From JBFJVZ01 sp041623895 (GTDB lineage: Bacteria > Planctomycetota > Planctomycetia > Pirellulales > Pirellulaceae): a stretch of 7,534 nucleotides of DNA. Below, piece after piece: positions 7,055 through 7,534 of the stretch. Under the pieces are notes generated by a model. That model did no database searches and had not been told where the DNA came from. It saw only the letters and a program-made list of their open reading frames with translations. Location: positions 1 to 7,534 of the forward strand of contig JBFJVZ010000377.1 in NCBI GenBank assembly GCA_041623895.1, written 5' to 3'. Numbering within the stretch: the first letter of the stretch is position 1; every line of letters begins with the position of its first letter. Position numbers and translations under genes: made by a program.

Positions 7055-7420
7055 GTGGGCTCAAAAAATCAACAAACTTCCACGAATTCCAAGCCGTCGG
7101 CAGGACTATCGACGAAAAAGTCAAAATCGGCAAAACGGGCAGCCAACCGCAAAGTCGACGACGGAGACGTATTGGGGGCCAAGTCTCGCGAGCAGATCGC
7201 GCCATTGCAGATCCGTGAATCCATTGTCGCGGCACAACAATCGAAAATCGTTGCCGTACGAGACATCGTAGAAAATACGCCGCCGCATGATATTCAAACA
7301 CTGGCAAAGACTTTGGAAGCAATCATTGACGGTGCCTCACCGGATGACGCTACGATCTTTGTTGCGATCCAGGAAAAGAAAAACTGCTATCCCTTGGCGC
7401 AGATCCGGCGACACACTTGA
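7055..7420 (+). CDS. Small hypothetical protein, Lys/Ser-rich N-terminus
   Basis: A 121-codon frame from GTG 7055 to TGA 7418-7420. The in-frame stop before it is TAG at 7010-7012, and no ATG, GTG or TTG falls between, so this GTG is the first possible start; no clear ribosome site precedes it. Residues 1-35 are low in complexity, rich in Ser, Lys, Thr and Ala, and probably disordered. Residues 45-110 show a helix-like spacing of Ile, Val, Leu and Ala among Glu, Gln and Lys, with two helices split by Asn-Thr-Pro-Pro near 83 and a Gly-Ala-Ser-Pro-Asp-Asp turn near 100. The end (Cys-Tyr-Pro, then Arg-Arg-His-Thr) is less protein-like, so the true C-terminus may lie in another frame. I recognise no family; a basic, possibly nucleic-acid-binding head is only a guess from composition. 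Transcribed away from the sulfatase cluster. Confidence 0.42.
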   Translation: MGSKNQQTSTNSKPSAGLSTKKSKSAKRAANRKVDDGDVLGAKSREQIAPLQIRESIVAAQQSKIVAVRDIVENTPPHDIQTLAKTLEAIIDGASPDDATIFVAIQEKKNCYPLAQIRRHT

Positions 7421-7534
7421 TCGGCATCTAAAAAAGCGTGTGCGATTGTTCGCGACCCACAAAAAGCACGCACCAACATCCATTACCATCCCTCCAGCCA
7501 TCCTTAGAAACGAATAGTCCAGTCACCCGACGAC

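Noticed and set aside
6975..7322. Minus-strand open frame of 115 codons overlapping the small plus-strand ORF.
   Set aside because: Trp/Arg/Cys-rich sequence with no domain pattern and no ribosome site; the opposite frame has better helix-like periodicity.
7372..7384. Programmed ribosomal frameshift site in the A-rich run of the small ORF.
   Set aside because: No canonical slippery heptamer in the reading frame and no clear downstream structure.
6791..7455. Near-identical 16-mers GTGCGATTGTTTGCGA (6791-6806) and GTGCGATTGTTCGCGA (7440-7455) bracketing the small ORF, considered as repeat ends of an element.
   Set aside because: A 15-of-16 match somewhere in 7.5 kb is close to chance expectation, and no transposase or other element feature lies between them.

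Overview
The window looks like chromosomal DNA from a marine-type planctomycete of the Rhodopirellula/Pirellulaceae kind. This is an inference from gene content: a planctomycete cytochrome-type protein (PSCyt1-DUF1549-DUF1553), a DUF1501 protein with a twin-arginine signal, and an exported arylsulfatase lie side by side on one strand. That combination is a hallmark of the sulfatase-rich genomes of this phylum. No taxon can be fixed from the sequence alone.

Layout. Positions 1-205 hold the 3' end of an unrecognised plus-strand gene with an Asn/Tyr/Trp-rich C-terminus; a 20-bp near-perfect tandem duplication covers its stop codon. It converges on the minus-strand cluster, which is read from right to left: a 1010-residue PSCyt1/DUF1549/DUF1553 protein (6745-3713), a 494-residue DUF1501 protein (3675-2191) and a 600-residue sulfatase (2088-286). 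Gaps are 37 nt and 102 nt, so the first two genes are very probably co-transcribed. The sulfatase probably is too, but the 102-nt gap carries a sigma70-like promoter candidate of its own. Positions 6746-7054 are a divergent intergenic region. Positions 7055-7420 hold a small plus-strand ORF, weakly supported, with a Lys/Ser-rich head and a helical body. I see nothing in 7421-7534.

How the genes may work together. All three minus-strand products carry export signals (Sec for the cytochrome-type protein and the sulfatase, Tat for the DUF1501 protein). They would therefore act outside the cytoplasm, most plausibly in use of a sulfated substrate. The sulfatase has the Cys-Ser-Pro-Thr-Arg signature for formylglycine maturation and the other expected active-site residues. 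The roles of DUF1501, DUF1549 and DUF1553 proteins are not established, and no maturase, glycoside hydrolase, transporter or regulator is in the window, so the substrate cannot be named.

I found no mobile element, CRISPR array, RNA gene or defence system. The window is mostly an ordinary planctomycete region whose main genes belong to common but poorly understood families.
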